Shown piece by piece: positions 47,086 to 57,700 of a stretch of 64,000 nucleotides of DNA. This DNA comes from an uncultured Monoglobus sp. (GTDB taxonomy: Bacteria > Bacillota > Clostridia > Monoglobales > Monoglobaceae), in assembly GCA_947624305.1 (NCBI GenBank), contig CANQKC010000003.1, positions 56,401-120,400 of the forward strand, written 5' to 3'. The notes beneath the pieces were generated by a model. That model was given only the letters and a program-made list of their open reading frames with translations, was not told the origin of the DNA and ran no database searches. The position numbers were made by a program, and so were the translations under genes. The number at the start of each line of letters is the position of its first letter. The first letter of the stretch is position 1.

Positions 47086-49263
47086 ATGTCTACAAATTCC
47101 AACAACTACATAGCACATACATCCGATGACGGCAGGGTGCAGAGCGTTAAGGAACATCTTGAACAAACAGCGGAACTGAGCGCCGACAACGCTTTGCCGG
47201 AATTTAAAGAGCTCGCGCGCTGCTGCGGGCTGTATCACGACTTGGGGAAGTACTCACCGGAGTTTCAGAGATATATCAGGGGCTCGGGTCAAAAGGTTGA
47301 GCATGCGCGCTTTGGGGCTATGCGTCTTGCCCAAAATTGCGATACGTCCTATACCGCCATGCTCGCTTATTGTATCTGCGGTCATCATACGGGTTTGCCG
47401 GACGGAGGCGTATCGAATGATGAAAAGGGAGATCCAACACTTAACGGAATGTTAAAAAGAGAGCAATATGACTGTTCCGGGTTTGATAATGAGATTGGTG
47501 ATTGGTTTCCCGACGATTCTTTATTTGAGGTATTAAATAATTTGCCGGATAAAAAAGAATTGATCGAGGTTTACTCATTTCTCACGAGGTACATATACTC
47601 ATGTCTTACCGACGCCGATTTTATTGACACAGAGCGTTTTTGCAAGTCCAATGCCGAGAGAGGCCTTAAAGGTGATTTTGTTGCCGCTTATAAAAAGGTT
47701 TGCGCAAAATTTGAAGAATTCAAATCTGAAACGGAACTTCAAAAGGCGCGAAGCGGCGTTCAGCATCAGGTTTATGACAGCGTGGAAAACGGCGACGCGG
47801 ATGTATACATGATCGACATGCCGACAGGCAGCGGAAAAACTATGTGCAGCATCAAAGCGGCTTTGCGCTTGGCGATTAAAAAGAAAAAGAAAAGAATAAT
47901 CTATATAATGCCATACACAAGCATAATCGAGCAAACTGCAAAGGTTTTCAAGGATATATTCGGCGATTTGCTGCCGGTATTGCAGCACCATTCCAATTAT
48001 GACTTTGACAATTCAAGCAAAGATAACGATGAAAGTGTAACGACAAGCGAAAAATTAAAAAAGACTTGTGAGAACTATGACGCGCCTTTGATCGTCACGA
48101 CAAGCGTTCAATTCTTCGAATCACTCTACCATTACAAAAGCAGCAGACTACGAAAGCTGCATAACCTTGCGGACAGCGTGTTGGTGTTTGATGAGATACA
48201 CGCTCTGCCCGTTGAATATATCCAGCCGTGTCTGCGCGGGATAGGATACATAACGAAGTATCTTAACTCAACAGCGATCCTTATGTCCGCGACAATGCCC
48301 GACTACACGCGCTTTGCAGAAAAATATATTCCGAAATGCTCAATAGAATATGCAGTGAAGGACAAGAAACTTTTCGGGCGATTTAATAAATGCAAATATC
48401 AATATATCGGTCAAAGCGACATCGGATCGATAGCTGAAAAAGCGCTAGAACGGGAAAACTCACTTGTGATAGTCAATAAAAGAAGTACGGCAAGAGAGCT
48501 TTACAATATTTGCAAAAACAATCCCGATCATGAAGTGTATCACCTGTCAACATATATGACGCCGTCAGACCGCGCGAAAACCATAAACAGGATAAGAGAC
48601 AATCTTGATCGCGGCGATAATACGATCGTGATATCGACCTCGCTTATCGAGGCGGGCGTGGATCTTGATTTTAAGTCGGTTTTTCGCGAGATCGCGGGAC
48701 TTGACAGTATAGTTCAGGCGGGCGGCCGCTGCAATCGCGAGGGCAAAATGAGTTTCGGAAACGTGTTTGTATTTGAACTTGAGCCTTTAAAAGGAAATAT
48801 TGCCGTCAAAGCAAATGTCACACGAAAGCTTTTTAAGGAGTTTGAAAATGTTTCCTCACAGAATGCGGTCCGGGAATACTATGACAGAATTTTTGCATAT
48901 ACCGACACAAGCATAGAAAGCAATTCCATAACCAATTTTATGGGCAGAAGCATGGATCTGAGCGGAATTCCCTTTAGGACTTACGCGTTGGAGTTTAAAT
49001 TCATTGATACGGAAACGGTGGGTATAGTTATACCGTGCAAAGAAAACGAGAAGCTTATAAATTCCTTAGAATACGGCGCGCTTTCGGTTAAGCGAGAGCT
49101 TCAAAAATACTGCGCCTCGGTTTATTCCCGCGAACTTGAGTATATGATAGAAAAAGGAATTGCAAAAAATGTGTGTAATAATGTATATGTTTTGACTGTT
49201 CCCCAATATTACAGTAAGGAAACAGGACTTGATATAGGTAAAACTTTTGATCATTTTTTATAA
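47086..49263 (+). CDS. cas3: CRISPR-associated helicase-nuclease Cas3 (HD + DExH helicase)
   Basis: CCGLYHDLGKYSPEFQ (HD), MPTGSGKTMCSIKAAL, VFDEIHALP, STSLIEAGVDLDFKSVFRE, QAGGRCNREG. Confidence 0.97.
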   Translation: MSTNSNNYIAHTSDDGRVQSVKEHLEQTAELSADNALPEFKELARCCGLYHDLGKYSPEFQRYIRGSGQKVEHARFGAMRLAQNCDTSYTAMLAYCICGHHTGLPDGGVSNDEKGDPTLNGMLKREQYDCSGFDNEIGDWFPDDSLFEVLNNLPDKKELIEVYSFLTRYIYSCLTDADFIDTERFCKSNAERGLKGDFVAAYKKVCAKFEEFKSETELQKARSGVQHQVYDSVENGDADVYMIDMPTGSGKTMCSIKAALRLAIKKKKKRIIYIMPYTSIIEQTAKVFKDIFGDLLPVLQHHSNYDFDNSSKDNDESVTTSEKLKKTCENYDAPLIVTTSVQFFESLYHYKSSRLRKLHNLADSVLVFDEIHALPVEYIQPCLRGIGYITKYLNSTAILMSATMPDYTRFAEKYIPKCSIEYAVKDKKLFGRFNKCKYQYIGQSDIGSIAEKALERENSLVIVNKRSTARELYNICKNNPDHEVYHLSTYMTPSDRAKTINRIRDNLDRGDNTIVISTSLIEAGVDLDFKSVFREIAGLDSIVQAGGRCNREGKMSFGNVFVFELEPLKGNIAVKANVTRKLFKEFENVSSQNAVREYYDRIFAYTDTSIESNSITNFMGRSMDLSGIPFRTYALEFKFIDTETVGIVIPCKENEKLINSLEYGALSVKRELQKYCASVYSRELEYMIEKGIAKNVCNNVYVLTVPQYYSKETGLDIGKTFDHFL

Positions 49264-49273
49264 GGAGGACGGT

Positions 49274-50002
49274 ATGGGATACGGTTTCAAAATTATGGTA
49301 AGCGGCGATTACGCGTGTTTTACGCGGCCGGAGATGAAAACCGAAAGAGTGAGCTATGATGTGCCGACGCCCGGCGCGATGGAGGGGCTTATCAAGAGTA
49401 TTTATTGGAAGCCCGCGTTTCGGATAGTTGTGGACAAGATCATAGTATTCAATCCGATCAGGTTTATCAACATACGCCGCAACGAGGTAAAGGAGAAGGT
49501 GAGTTTTTCAAATGTGAAAAAGCAAATGAAAGACGGTGTACCGCGCGCCGAGTTGTACACCACGGACATTAAGACAAGAAGTCAGCGCGGCAGCATGATC
49601 CTCAAAGACGTTCTGTACGGCGTCGAGTTTCATTTTGAGCTTACCGGTATCAGGAGCGAGAATGACGACGAAAGCGAGGAAAAGCATTATAACATTATGC
49701 TCCGCAGATTAAAAAAGGGACAGCATTTCAGACAGCCGGTCTTGGGATGCCGCGAGTTTGCGGTGAAAAAGATTGAGCTTGTGGACGAGTTCCCGATGGA
49801 TCGTGTGTCAGACACACTGAACGGCGACACCGATCTCGGCTTTATGCTGTATCACATGAAATTCCGGGACAGCGGCATTCCGAAAGACAACGATTGGGAG
49901 ACGCGCAAGTTTTCCGACGAGGCGGATGCGGTGTTTTACCGACCGCACATGATCGACGGAGTGATAGATGTCGCGAAATACAAGGAGATGATGAAATGCT
50001 GA
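49274..50002 (+). CDS. cas5c: Type I-C Cas5c (crRNA-processing Cas5d family)
   Basis: FKIMVSGDYACFTRPEMKTERVSYDVPTPGAMEGLIKSIYWKPAF; SD AAGGAGG before ATG at 49274. Confidence 0.95.
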   Translation: MGYGFKIMVSGDYACFTRPEMKTERVSYDVPTPGAMEGLIKSIYWKPAFRIVVDKIIVFNPIRFINIRRNEVKEKVSFSNVKKQMKDGVPRAELYTTDIKTRSQRGSMILKDVLYGVEFHFELTGIRSENDDESEEKHYNIMLRRLKKGQHFRQPVLGCREFAVKKIELVDEFPMDRVSDTLNGDTDLGFMLYHMKFRDSGIPKDNDWETRKFSDEADAVFYRPHMIDGVIDVAKYKEMMKC

Positions 50003-51807
50003 TAAGCGCACTCAATGATTATTATGATATTTTATTAAAAAGAGGAGATACGGCAAAACCGGGAACCTCTCTGCAAAATATCACTCATATGATCATGCTG
50101 AGAGATGACGGAACAATAAGCAATATTATAGATGTTCGCAAGAGCGGAAAGCCCGACAAAAACGGCAAAACAAGGCTCATGCCCATTGAGGCAGTTTTGC
50201 CCACGCGGACTCAAAAGACGGCGATCGACGCGAACATAATCGAGCACCGCGCACCGTATATTTTCGGACTAAATTATGATAAGCAAACGAATGCTTTTAC
50301 TACTGAAGACGAAAAAAATAAGGCGAGGAAAGCACATGAGTGCTTTGCTAAAACGAATTTGGAGTATACCGAGGGAATGACATCCGATATTGTGACAGCA
50401 TATAGGAACTTTATCAAAAACTGGGTACCGGAAAACGAGACAAAAAACCCGCATCTTCTGAATATTGCCAAAGAATATCCCGGCGCGTATTTTATGTTTT
50501 GCCTTGACGGGCATCCTGAAAAAAGACTGCATGCCGACGATGGAGAGATAATGAAAAAAGTCAGGGACGCTATTAACACCGAAGAGCAAATTGACGGTGT
50601 CTGCGCTATAACCGGAAAAGCGGCGGAAATTGCAAAAATACACGACAAGATCAAAGGAATCCGCGGCGGACAACCCTCGGGCGGGCTTATTGTGAGCTTT
50701 AATGATTCTGCTTTTGAATCATACGGCAAGACTCAGTCATATAACAGTTCGATATCTAAATCCGTAATGAAACGATACACAGAGGCATTGAATTTTCTTA
50801 TAAAGGACTCATGGCATCATGAATATCTGGAGGATTTAACTGTCGTTTTTTGGGCGATGAATAAAAATGACATAGCTGAAACGAGTTCGTTTATGTTTAA
50901 TCTCGGCTTCGGGGGAAACAAAGCGAATGCAGACAAAACCGAAGAACTGCTGGGAAACGCGGTGAATAAACTTAGCGACGGCAAACACGCTGATTTGTCT
51001 ACTGATAATATTGATAAGAACGTGATGTTTTATGTTGTCGGTCTTGCGCCCAACAATTCAAGGATTGCGCAAAAATTCATATACCGTGACAGATACGGAA
51101 ATATTTTTAAAAATACCGAAAAGCATCAGGAAGACATGAAGATAGACGGCCTCAAAAAGCAGATATCCGTTTGGCGGATGCTCAATGAAATGAAGCCGCC
51201 GAAAAACCAAACCGAAAAAACGCCCGCGCCGGTCATAGCGGCGGTTTTCGGAGCTATACTGGACGGAACGCGGTACCCCGATACTCTGCTTGAAACAATA
51301 GTCAGAAGAGTCAAAACAGATAAAATAATAAATTATGCACGGGCAGGAATATTAAAGGCTTATATAAACAGAAATTTAAGATTAAACCAAAAAGAGGAGG
51401 AAATTACAATGGCACTTGACAAAACAAACACAAACGAAGCATATTTATGCGGAAGGCTGTTCGCGGTCCTCGAGCGCATCCAGAAGATCGCCGCGGATAC
51501 AGATCTTAACAAAACGATAAAGGATTCATATTTTGCTTCAGCGTGCTCGAGACCTATGTTGGTATTACCAAGACTGATAGAATTGGCTCAAAATCATCTT
51601 AAAAAATGTAAGTCCGGCAAAAAAATAGGAAGTGCGATATATTACAATAAACTTATGGGTGAGATCATTGACATGCTCGGAACCGATTTCCCGTCAACGC
51701 TGTCACTGCAGGACCAAGGCAGATTTATAATAGGTTACTATCAGCAGCGGCAGGATTTTTTCAAAGATAAAAATAATGAAAATAATAATACAGAAGGAGA
51801 GATGTAA
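49996..51807 (+). CDS. cas8c: Type I-C Cas8c (Csd1) large subunit
   Basis: MLISALNDYYDILLKRGD... VSFNDSAFESYGKTQSYNSSISKSVMKRYTEALNFL (Csd1 hallmark); start moved to 49996 from over-extended ORF. Confidence 0.95.
   Translation: MLISALNDYYDILLKRGDTAKPGTSLQNITHMIMLRDDGTISNIIDVRKSGKPDKNGKTRLMPIEAVLPTRTQKTAIDANIIEHRAPYIFGLNYDKQTNAFTTEDEKNKARKAHECFAKTNLEYTEGMTSDIVTAYRNFIKNWVPENETKNPHLLNIAKEYPGAYFMFCLDGHPEKRLHADDGEIMKKVRDAINTEEQIDGVCAITGKAAEIAKIHDKIKGIRGGQPSGGLIVSFNDSAFESYGKTQSYNSSISKSVMKRYTEALNFLIKDSWHHEYLEDLTVVFWAMNKNDIAETSSFMFNLGFGGNKANADKTEELLGNAVNKLSDGKHADLSTDNIDKNVMFYVVGLAPNNSRIAQKFIYRDRYGNIFKNTEKHQEDMKIDGLKKQISVWRMLNEMKPPKNQTEKTPAPVIAAVFGAILDGTRYPDTLLETIVRRVKTDKIINYARAGILKAYINRNLRLNQKEEEITMALDKTNTNEAYLCGRLFAVLERIQKIAADTDLNKTIKDSYFASACSRPMLVLPRLIELAQNHLKKCKSGKKIGSAIYYNKLMGEIIDMLGTDFPSTLSLQDQGRFIIGYYQQRQDFFKDKNNENNNTEGEM
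51409..51807 (+). CDS. cas11c: Cas11c small subunit from an internal start within cas8c
   Basis: In-frame ATG at 51409 (codon 472 of cas8c) preceded by strong SD AGAGGAGGAAATTACAATG; 132 aa product, as established for type I-C small subunits. Confidence 0.75.
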   Translation: MALDKTNTNEAYLCGRLFAVLERIQKIAADTDLNKTIKDSYFASACSRPMLVLPRLIELAQNHLKKCKSGKKIGSAIYYNKLMGEIIDMLGTDFPSTLSLQDQGRFIIGYYQQRQDFFKDKNNENNNTEGEM

Positions 51808-51808
51808 A

Positions 51809-52672
51809 ATGAAAGCAATTAATAACAGATACGAGTTTATAATGATTTTTGACGTTGAAAACGGGAATCCCAACGGTGATCCGGACGCGGGCAATATGCC
51901 GAGAGTTGATCCGGAAACAACGCACGGCATAGTCACAGATGTTTGCTTAAAAAGAAAAATACGCAATTTTGTCGAGCTGTGCAAGGAAGGCGAGCCGGGA
52001 TATAATATACTGATAAAGTCGGATAGGTCGCTCAATTCCAAGTTTACCGAAGCGTATGAAGCCGAAGGCCTTAAAACGGGACAAAAGGGCAAAAACGCCG
52101 ATGATGTCAGACAGGCGCGCGATTATATGTGCAGAAACTATTTTGACGTGCGCGCGTTCGGCGCGGTAATGAACACGGGCGAAGATCCGTGCGGCATCGT
52201 TCGCGGTCCGGTCCAGATCAACTTCGCCAGAAGCGTTGATCCGGTATATACTCAGGATATTACGATCACAAGACAGGCAAAAACAACAAATGACAGGATG
52301 AAAAGCGGAGAGACCGAAATGGGGAAAAAGAATATTGTGCCTTACGGCCTCTACAAGGCCGAGGGTTATGTGTCGGCAATGCTCGCGCAGAAGGTCACTG
52401 GTTTATCGGAAGATGATCTTGATCTGCTATGGAATGCCATAATCAACATGTTCGAGCATGATCACAGCGCAGCGCGCGGCAAAATGTGCATGAGAAAGCT
52501 CCTGATATTTAAGCATGAAAGTCCGCTCGGAAACGCTCCGTCGCATGTTTTATTTGATAAGATAGCGATCAATAAGAAATACGGCATTGAGTGCCCGAGA
52601 AATTATGAGGATTACGAGATCGCCGTTGACAGAGATATGCCCGAGGGCGTAACTCTTATCGAAAAGCTGTGA
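51809..52672 (+). CDS. cas7c: Type I-C Cas7c (Csd2) backbone subunit
   Basis: FIMIFDVENGNPNGDPDAGNMPRVDPETTHGIVTDVCLKRKIRNFV. Confidence 0.97.
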   Translation: MKAINNRYEFIMIFDVENGNPNGDPDAGNMPRVDPETTHGIVTDVCLKRKIRNFVELCKEGEPGYNILIKSDRSLNSKFTEAYEAEGLKTGQKGKNADDVRQARDYMCRNYFDVRAFGAVMNTGEDPCGIVRGPVQINFARSVDPVYTQDITITRQAKTTNDRMKSGETEMGKKNIVPYGLYKAEGYVSAMLAQKVTGLSEDDLDLLWNAIINMFEHDHSAARGKMCMRKLLIFKHESPLGNAPSHVLFDKIAINKKYGIECPRNYEDYEIAVDRDMPEGVTLIEKL

Positions 52673-53316
52673 CGATCAATATTCGCGCTATTCAGCACTA
52701 TATGTACTGTCCGCGCCGCTTTGGACTGCTTGAGTTAAACCAAGACTGGGCGGAAAACGCTTTTGTCGTGAAGGCGAACATCATGCACGAGCGCGTCCAT
52801 TCGGGTATGCATGAACGTCATTCAAAAGAAAAAATCGAACTCAGCTCGGTTTCGCTCTATCATGACGGGCTCGATTTGTACGGCGTAGCAGACTGTGTTG
52901 AATTCGTAAGAAGCAAAAACGGGGCTTACATAGAGCAGCTCGGCGACAATTTCAGCGTTAACATTGTCGAGTATAAGCCCCGTCGCCCCGCTTCCGGAAC
53001 GGTAAGCGAAACCGACGCGATACAGGTCTTTGCGCAAAAGCTTTGCGCGGATCATATATGGAAATGCGAAAGCGCGGGCTATATATACTACGGCGACGCG
53101 CACCGCAGGGTAAAGCTTGATCTTAACGAGGAGTATGACAAATACTATTCTCTGCTGCAAAAGCTGGTTTTTGAAATGAATGAAGTTCTTGAAAGCGGAA
53201 AGATACCGGATCGGGTCAAAGGGCAGAAGTGCAGCGGCTGCTCAATGAAAAATGTGTGTATTCCTCAGAACAAAAAATACACTGTCCGCAATCTTGTTAA
53301 GGAGGAATGTGTATGA
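52669..53316 (+). CDS. cas4: Cas4 exonuclease-family protein (GTG start)
   Basis: AIQHYMYCPRRFGLLE, C-terminal KCSGCSMKNVCIP Fe-S cysteines. Confidence 0.95.
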   Translation: MTINIRAIQHYMYCPRRFGLLELNQDWAENAFVVKANIMHERVHSGMHERHSKEKIELSSVSLYHDGLDLYGVADCVEFVRSKNGAYIEQLGDNFSVNIVEYKPRRPASGTVSETDAIQVFAQKLCADHIWKCESAGYIYYGDAHRRVKLDLNEEYDKYYSLLQKLVFEMNEVLESGKIPDRVKGQKCSGCSMKNVCIPQNKKYTVRNLVKEECV

Positions 53317-54335
53317 GGAAACTTTTGAATTCATTGTATATAACAGACGAAAATATATACCTCACTCTTGACGGAGAAAATATCGTATGCAGGAAGGATA
53401 ATGAAATTAAGCTCAGAGTTCCGTTTTCAAATATTGAGGCGGTTTACTGCTTCAGCTACCTTGGATGCTCGCCGGCTTTAATGGGAAAATGCGCGGAGTA
53501 TGGTATCCCGATAAGCTTCATATCCCCTCACGGCCGTTTTCTCGCGAGTGTTCACGGGCCGGCGCACGGCAATATACTGCTGAGAAAAGCGCAGTTTGAA
53601 CAATTCGCGGATCCTCCCGCGCTGCTGCGGCAGAACGTGGTCGCAGCCAAAATGGCAAATACAAGAAGCGTCGTGAAAAGAACGCTGAAGGATTATCCGT
53701 CCATAAATCCCGACGGCAGCCTTTCGCATTGCATCGAGCTGCTTGACCAATACATAGAAAACGTGTATGAAGCTCAAGATATAAACGAAATTCTCGGGAT
53801 AGAAGGGCAGGGCGCAAAGGCCTACTTTGATATTTTTGACAGCTTGATCCTGCACCAAAAGAATGACTTTAAGTTCTCAATGAGAACGAAACGTCCTCCG
53901 CTTGACAGAGTAAACGCCGTTTTGTCATTCTTGTATACGATTTGGACAAACGATTATGCCTCGGCGCTTGAAAGCGTGGGTCTGGACAGTTATTTGGGAT
54001 TTTATCATTCTGTGCGTCCGGGCCGCGCTTCGCTCGCGTGTGATCTTGTTGAAGAAAGCCGCTGCATTATTGAGCGATTTGTGCTGACTATGATCAACCT
54101 GAAAATATTAAACGCGGATGACTTTGAAACACAGGTCAGCGGGGCGGTATTTCTTAACACTGACGGCAAAAAGAAGATACTTTCAAAGTGGCAGGAGAAA
54201 AAACGAAGCGATATTGTGCATCCCTATCTTAAGCAAAAGATAGACCTCGGCCTTTTGCCATACGCGCAAAGCATGCTGCTCGCGAAATATATCCGCGGCG
54301 AGATCGAGGAATATCCGTGCTATATCGTAAAATAG
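53313..54335 (+). CDS. cas1: Cas1 integrase (type I-C)
   Basis: MRKLLNSLYITDENIYLTLDGENIVCR; GLDSYLGFYHSVRPGRASLACDLVEESRCIIERF. Confidence 0.97.
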   Translation: MRKLLNSLYITDENIYLTLDGENIVCRKDNEIKLRVPFSNIEAVYCFSYLGCSPALMGKCAEYGIPISFISPHGRFLASVHGPAHGNILLRKAQFEQFADPPALLRQNVVAAKMANTRSVVKRTLKDYPSINPDGSLSHCIELLDQYIENVYEAQDINEILGIEGQGAKAYFDIFDSLILHQKNDFKFSMRTKRPPLDRVNAVLSFLYTIWTNDYASALESVGLDSYLGFYHSVRPGRASLACDLVEESRCIIERFVLTMINLKILNADDFETQVSGAVFLNTDGKKKILSKWQEKKRSDIVHPYLKQKIDLGLLPYAQSMLLAKYIRGEIEEYPCYIVK

Positions 54336-54347
54336 GAGAACAAAATT

Positions 54348-54638
54348 ATGATGTGTGTAGTGAGCTATGACGTGTCAACGATCGACTCCGCGGGGAAGCG
54401 AAGACTCAGAAAGGTCGCCAAGGAATGTCTTAACTATGGCCAGCGTGTGCAGAATTCGGTTTTTGAGGTTGATGTTGATTACTCGACCTTTCTGAAGTTG
54501 AAGGACAGACTTGAAAAAATTATTGACAGCGATAAGGACAGCCTCAGAATATACTACCTCGGCAATAATTGGAAAAGACGCGTTGAGCATATCGGAGCCA
54601 AATCGACCTACGACCCGGAGGGCGCGTTGATTTTATAG
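54348..54638 (+). CDS. cas2: Cas2
   Basis: MMCVVSYDVSTIDSAGKRRLRKVAKECLNYGQRVQNSVFEVDVD. Confidence 0.97.
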   Translation: MMCVVSYDVSTIDSAGKRRLRKVAKECLNYGQRVQNSVFEVDVDYSTFLKLKDRLEKIIDSDKDSLRIYYLGNNWKRRVEHIGAKSTYDPEGALIL

Positions 54639-54782
54639 CAAACGCGGCGAACCCTAAGCAATACAAAAAATCCAATAAGGTTCGCCGGAAAAAATATTTG
54701 ATTTATTAATAAAAGTGTGTTAAAATTTTAAAGAAGTCCGCCATATTGCGAGGCAATATCCGTATATTATACAATATATAGG
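54639..54782 (+). promoter_or_regulatory. CRISPR leader with predicted array promoter
   Basis: TTGATT (54698-54703) - N17 - TAAAAT (54721-54726); AT-rich; cas2-proximal and opposite the degenerate terminal repeat. Confidence 0.75.
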
Positions 54783-57700
54783 GTCACGCCTCGCAGAGGC
54801 GTGTGAGTTGAAATTTTAATTTGGCGGTCAGAAATATAAACGCGACAGGTCACGCCTCGCAGAGGCGTGTGAGTTGAAATTTGGCGTGTATTCGTCCAGT
54901 TTCGGTTTTTCCAAGTCACGCCTCGCAGAGGCGTGTGAGTTGAAATTTGAGTATATGGGTCTTGCGAGCTGGTCTGTTGAAAGTCACGCCTCGCAGAGGC
55001 GTGTGAGTTGAAATTGTTCCTGCTCGTATGTTTGCCGCATATCAACAAGTCACGCCTCGCAGAGGCGTGTGAGTTGAAATTCGCTTGTAGGGCACTGACG
55101 GATTCTGCGCTTTTGTCACGCCTCGCAGAGGCGTGTGAGTTGAAATTTTTGATAATGTCATGGAAACCCTCAATCAAAGCGTCACGCCTCGCAGAGGCGT
55201 GTGAGTTGAAATCAGACCGTACCGCAAACAGCTACATGGGGGCTCCCGTCACGCCTCGCAGAGGCGTGTGAGTTGAAATCTCTAAAAAATTTATTGATTT
55301 ATTTTATGCTACTGTCACGCCTCGCAGAGGCGTGTGAGTTGAAATGCGTATTCGGGTGTGTATTCGGACAGCGAAAGCGAGTCACGCCTCGCAGAGGCGT
55401 GTGAGTTGAAATTTTTCAGAACCTCCGTGTACACTCGGTCGCTTTGGTCACGCCTCGCAGAGGCGTGTGAGTTGAAATAGAACGTCGTTTGACAAGGTTT
55501 TGAACAGCATGTGTCACGCCTCGCAGAGGCGTGTGAGTTGAAATGTTTGTTTATTTGCATTTCATCTTGAAAGAGAAAGTCACGCCTCGCAGAGGCGTGT
55601 GAGTTGAAATGTAGCAGATGCTACCGTTCCACCAGAAATATCCGGTCACGCCTCGCAGAGGCGTGTGAGTTGAAATTTTTCAGAAGTTCTCGCAGCGTTG
55701 CCGTCATTTTGTCACGCCTCGCAGAGGCGTGTGAGTTGAAATTCGAGACTGCGGGCGGAGAGAAGAACGTTATCGAGTCACGCCTCGCAGAGGCGTGTGA
55801 GTTGAAATTTTCTGAAGATCGCCCAGACGCTGCCTCACATATTGTCACGCCTCGCAGAGGCGTGTGAGTTGAAATTGTTCCGATTACCAATTCACCGGCG
55901 ACGCCGGTGGTCACGCCTCGCAGAGGCGTGTGAGTTGAAATCAATCGAGCGGACGCTGACGGGCGACACCGATAAAGTCACGCCTCGCAGAGGCGTGTGA
56001 GTTGAAATATAATCCGTTATGGAAAACGCTTATCGATAAAGGGTCACGCCTCGCAGAGGCGTGTGAGTTGAAATAAAATGCGCCTTATCAATGGCGTTTG
56101 AAATTGTTGTCACGCCTCGCAGAGGCGTGTGAGTTGAAATTTTCGCAAAAATACTTTCCGGAATATGCGCCAAGTCACGCCTCGCAGAGGCGTGTGAGTT
56201 GAAATGAGAGTGTTGACGCGGACATGAAGAAGTTCACGAGTCACGCCTCGCAGAGGCGTGTGAGTTGAAATTGAAATACTGAATATAACCCGTTATAGTT
56301 TTCGAGTCACGCCTCGCAGAGGCGTGTGAGTTGAAATGATGCGATGGCGGGCGAACTGCAATCACCGTTTTGTCACGCCTCGCAGAGGCGTGTGAGTTGA
56401 AATGAAGGTTGGAAAATGTAGAATTGCGCCATTCGGCGTCACGCCTCGCAGAGGCGTGTGAGTTGAAATTCCCCAAGGGGCGAGCCGGGCGGATAATATC
56501 CGCGTCACGCCTCGCAGAGGCGTGTGAGTTGAAATTTTTGATATTCGCAGTTATACGTATGCGCAGAAAGTCACGCCTCGCAGAGGCGTGTGAGTTGAAA
56601 TGACATCAGTTCTCCTTCACGGAGCCGCGCAAACGCGTCACGCCTCGCAGAGGCGTGTGAGTTGAAATGCTCAGCGGACGCTTAGTCAAAAAATACGGCG
56701 GGTCACGCCTCGCAGAGGCGTGTGAGTTGAAATGGCGCCGTCGTCATATTCGTCCGGGTCAAACTCGTCACGCCTCGCAGAGGCGTGTGAGTTGAAATAT
56801 ACGTTTATCTCGTTGAATATGCTCGTGCGAATAGTTCGTCACGCCTCGCAGAGGCGTGTGAGTTGAAATATACAGTCTGAGCGTCGCGGAGGCGCAGTCG
56901 TTAAGTCACGCCTCGCAGAGGCGTGTGAGTTGAAATTCCCGTTTCGGCATTGAATACCAAATCGAAGTTGGGTCACGCCTCGCAGAGGCGTGTGAGTTGA
57001 AATTCCGTTTTCGTGCAATATTCCCCTTGACATTCCGTCACGCCTCGCAGAGGCGTGTGAGTTGAAATCACGATGCCTTGATTGTTCCGCCCGACCAAAA
57101 ATGTCACGCCTCGCAGAGGCGTGTGAGTTGAAATGGCCGTCAGTAGTCCAGTCTATAGGCTCGGTGTTGTCACGCCTCGCAGAGGCGTGTGAGTTGAAAT
57201 TCAGCAGAAATGTTAGCAAACTCGGGGATCTCAAGTCACGCCTCGCAGAGGCGTGTGAGTTGAAATACCTGATGTCACTTCCTCTTAACCAAGCCATTGA
57301 GTCACGCCTCGCAGAGGCGTGTGAGTTGAAATGATGAGCCTTAACTTGCAGTTTTGCAAAAACATGTCACGCCTCGCAGAGGCGTGTGAGTTGAAATTTT
57401 TAATAACGCCTGTTTAATTTCATCGTCAATCGTCACGCCTCGCAGAGGCGTGTGAGTTGAAATATGAACGAGGATCACATCAAAGGGTTTCGGTTTTAGT
57501 CACGCCTCGCAGAGGCGTGTGAGTTGAAATATTTCATCTATACCGAGTAGCCAATCTGCGCTTGTGTCACGCCTCGCAGAGGCGTGTGAGTTGAAATTAA
57601 CCACGTCTGCAAAATGGGTCTGGGGAATACCTGTCACGCCTCGCAGAGGCGTGTGAGTTGAAATTCTCGTTAAAATCATACGCGGTCATTTGCAAATATT

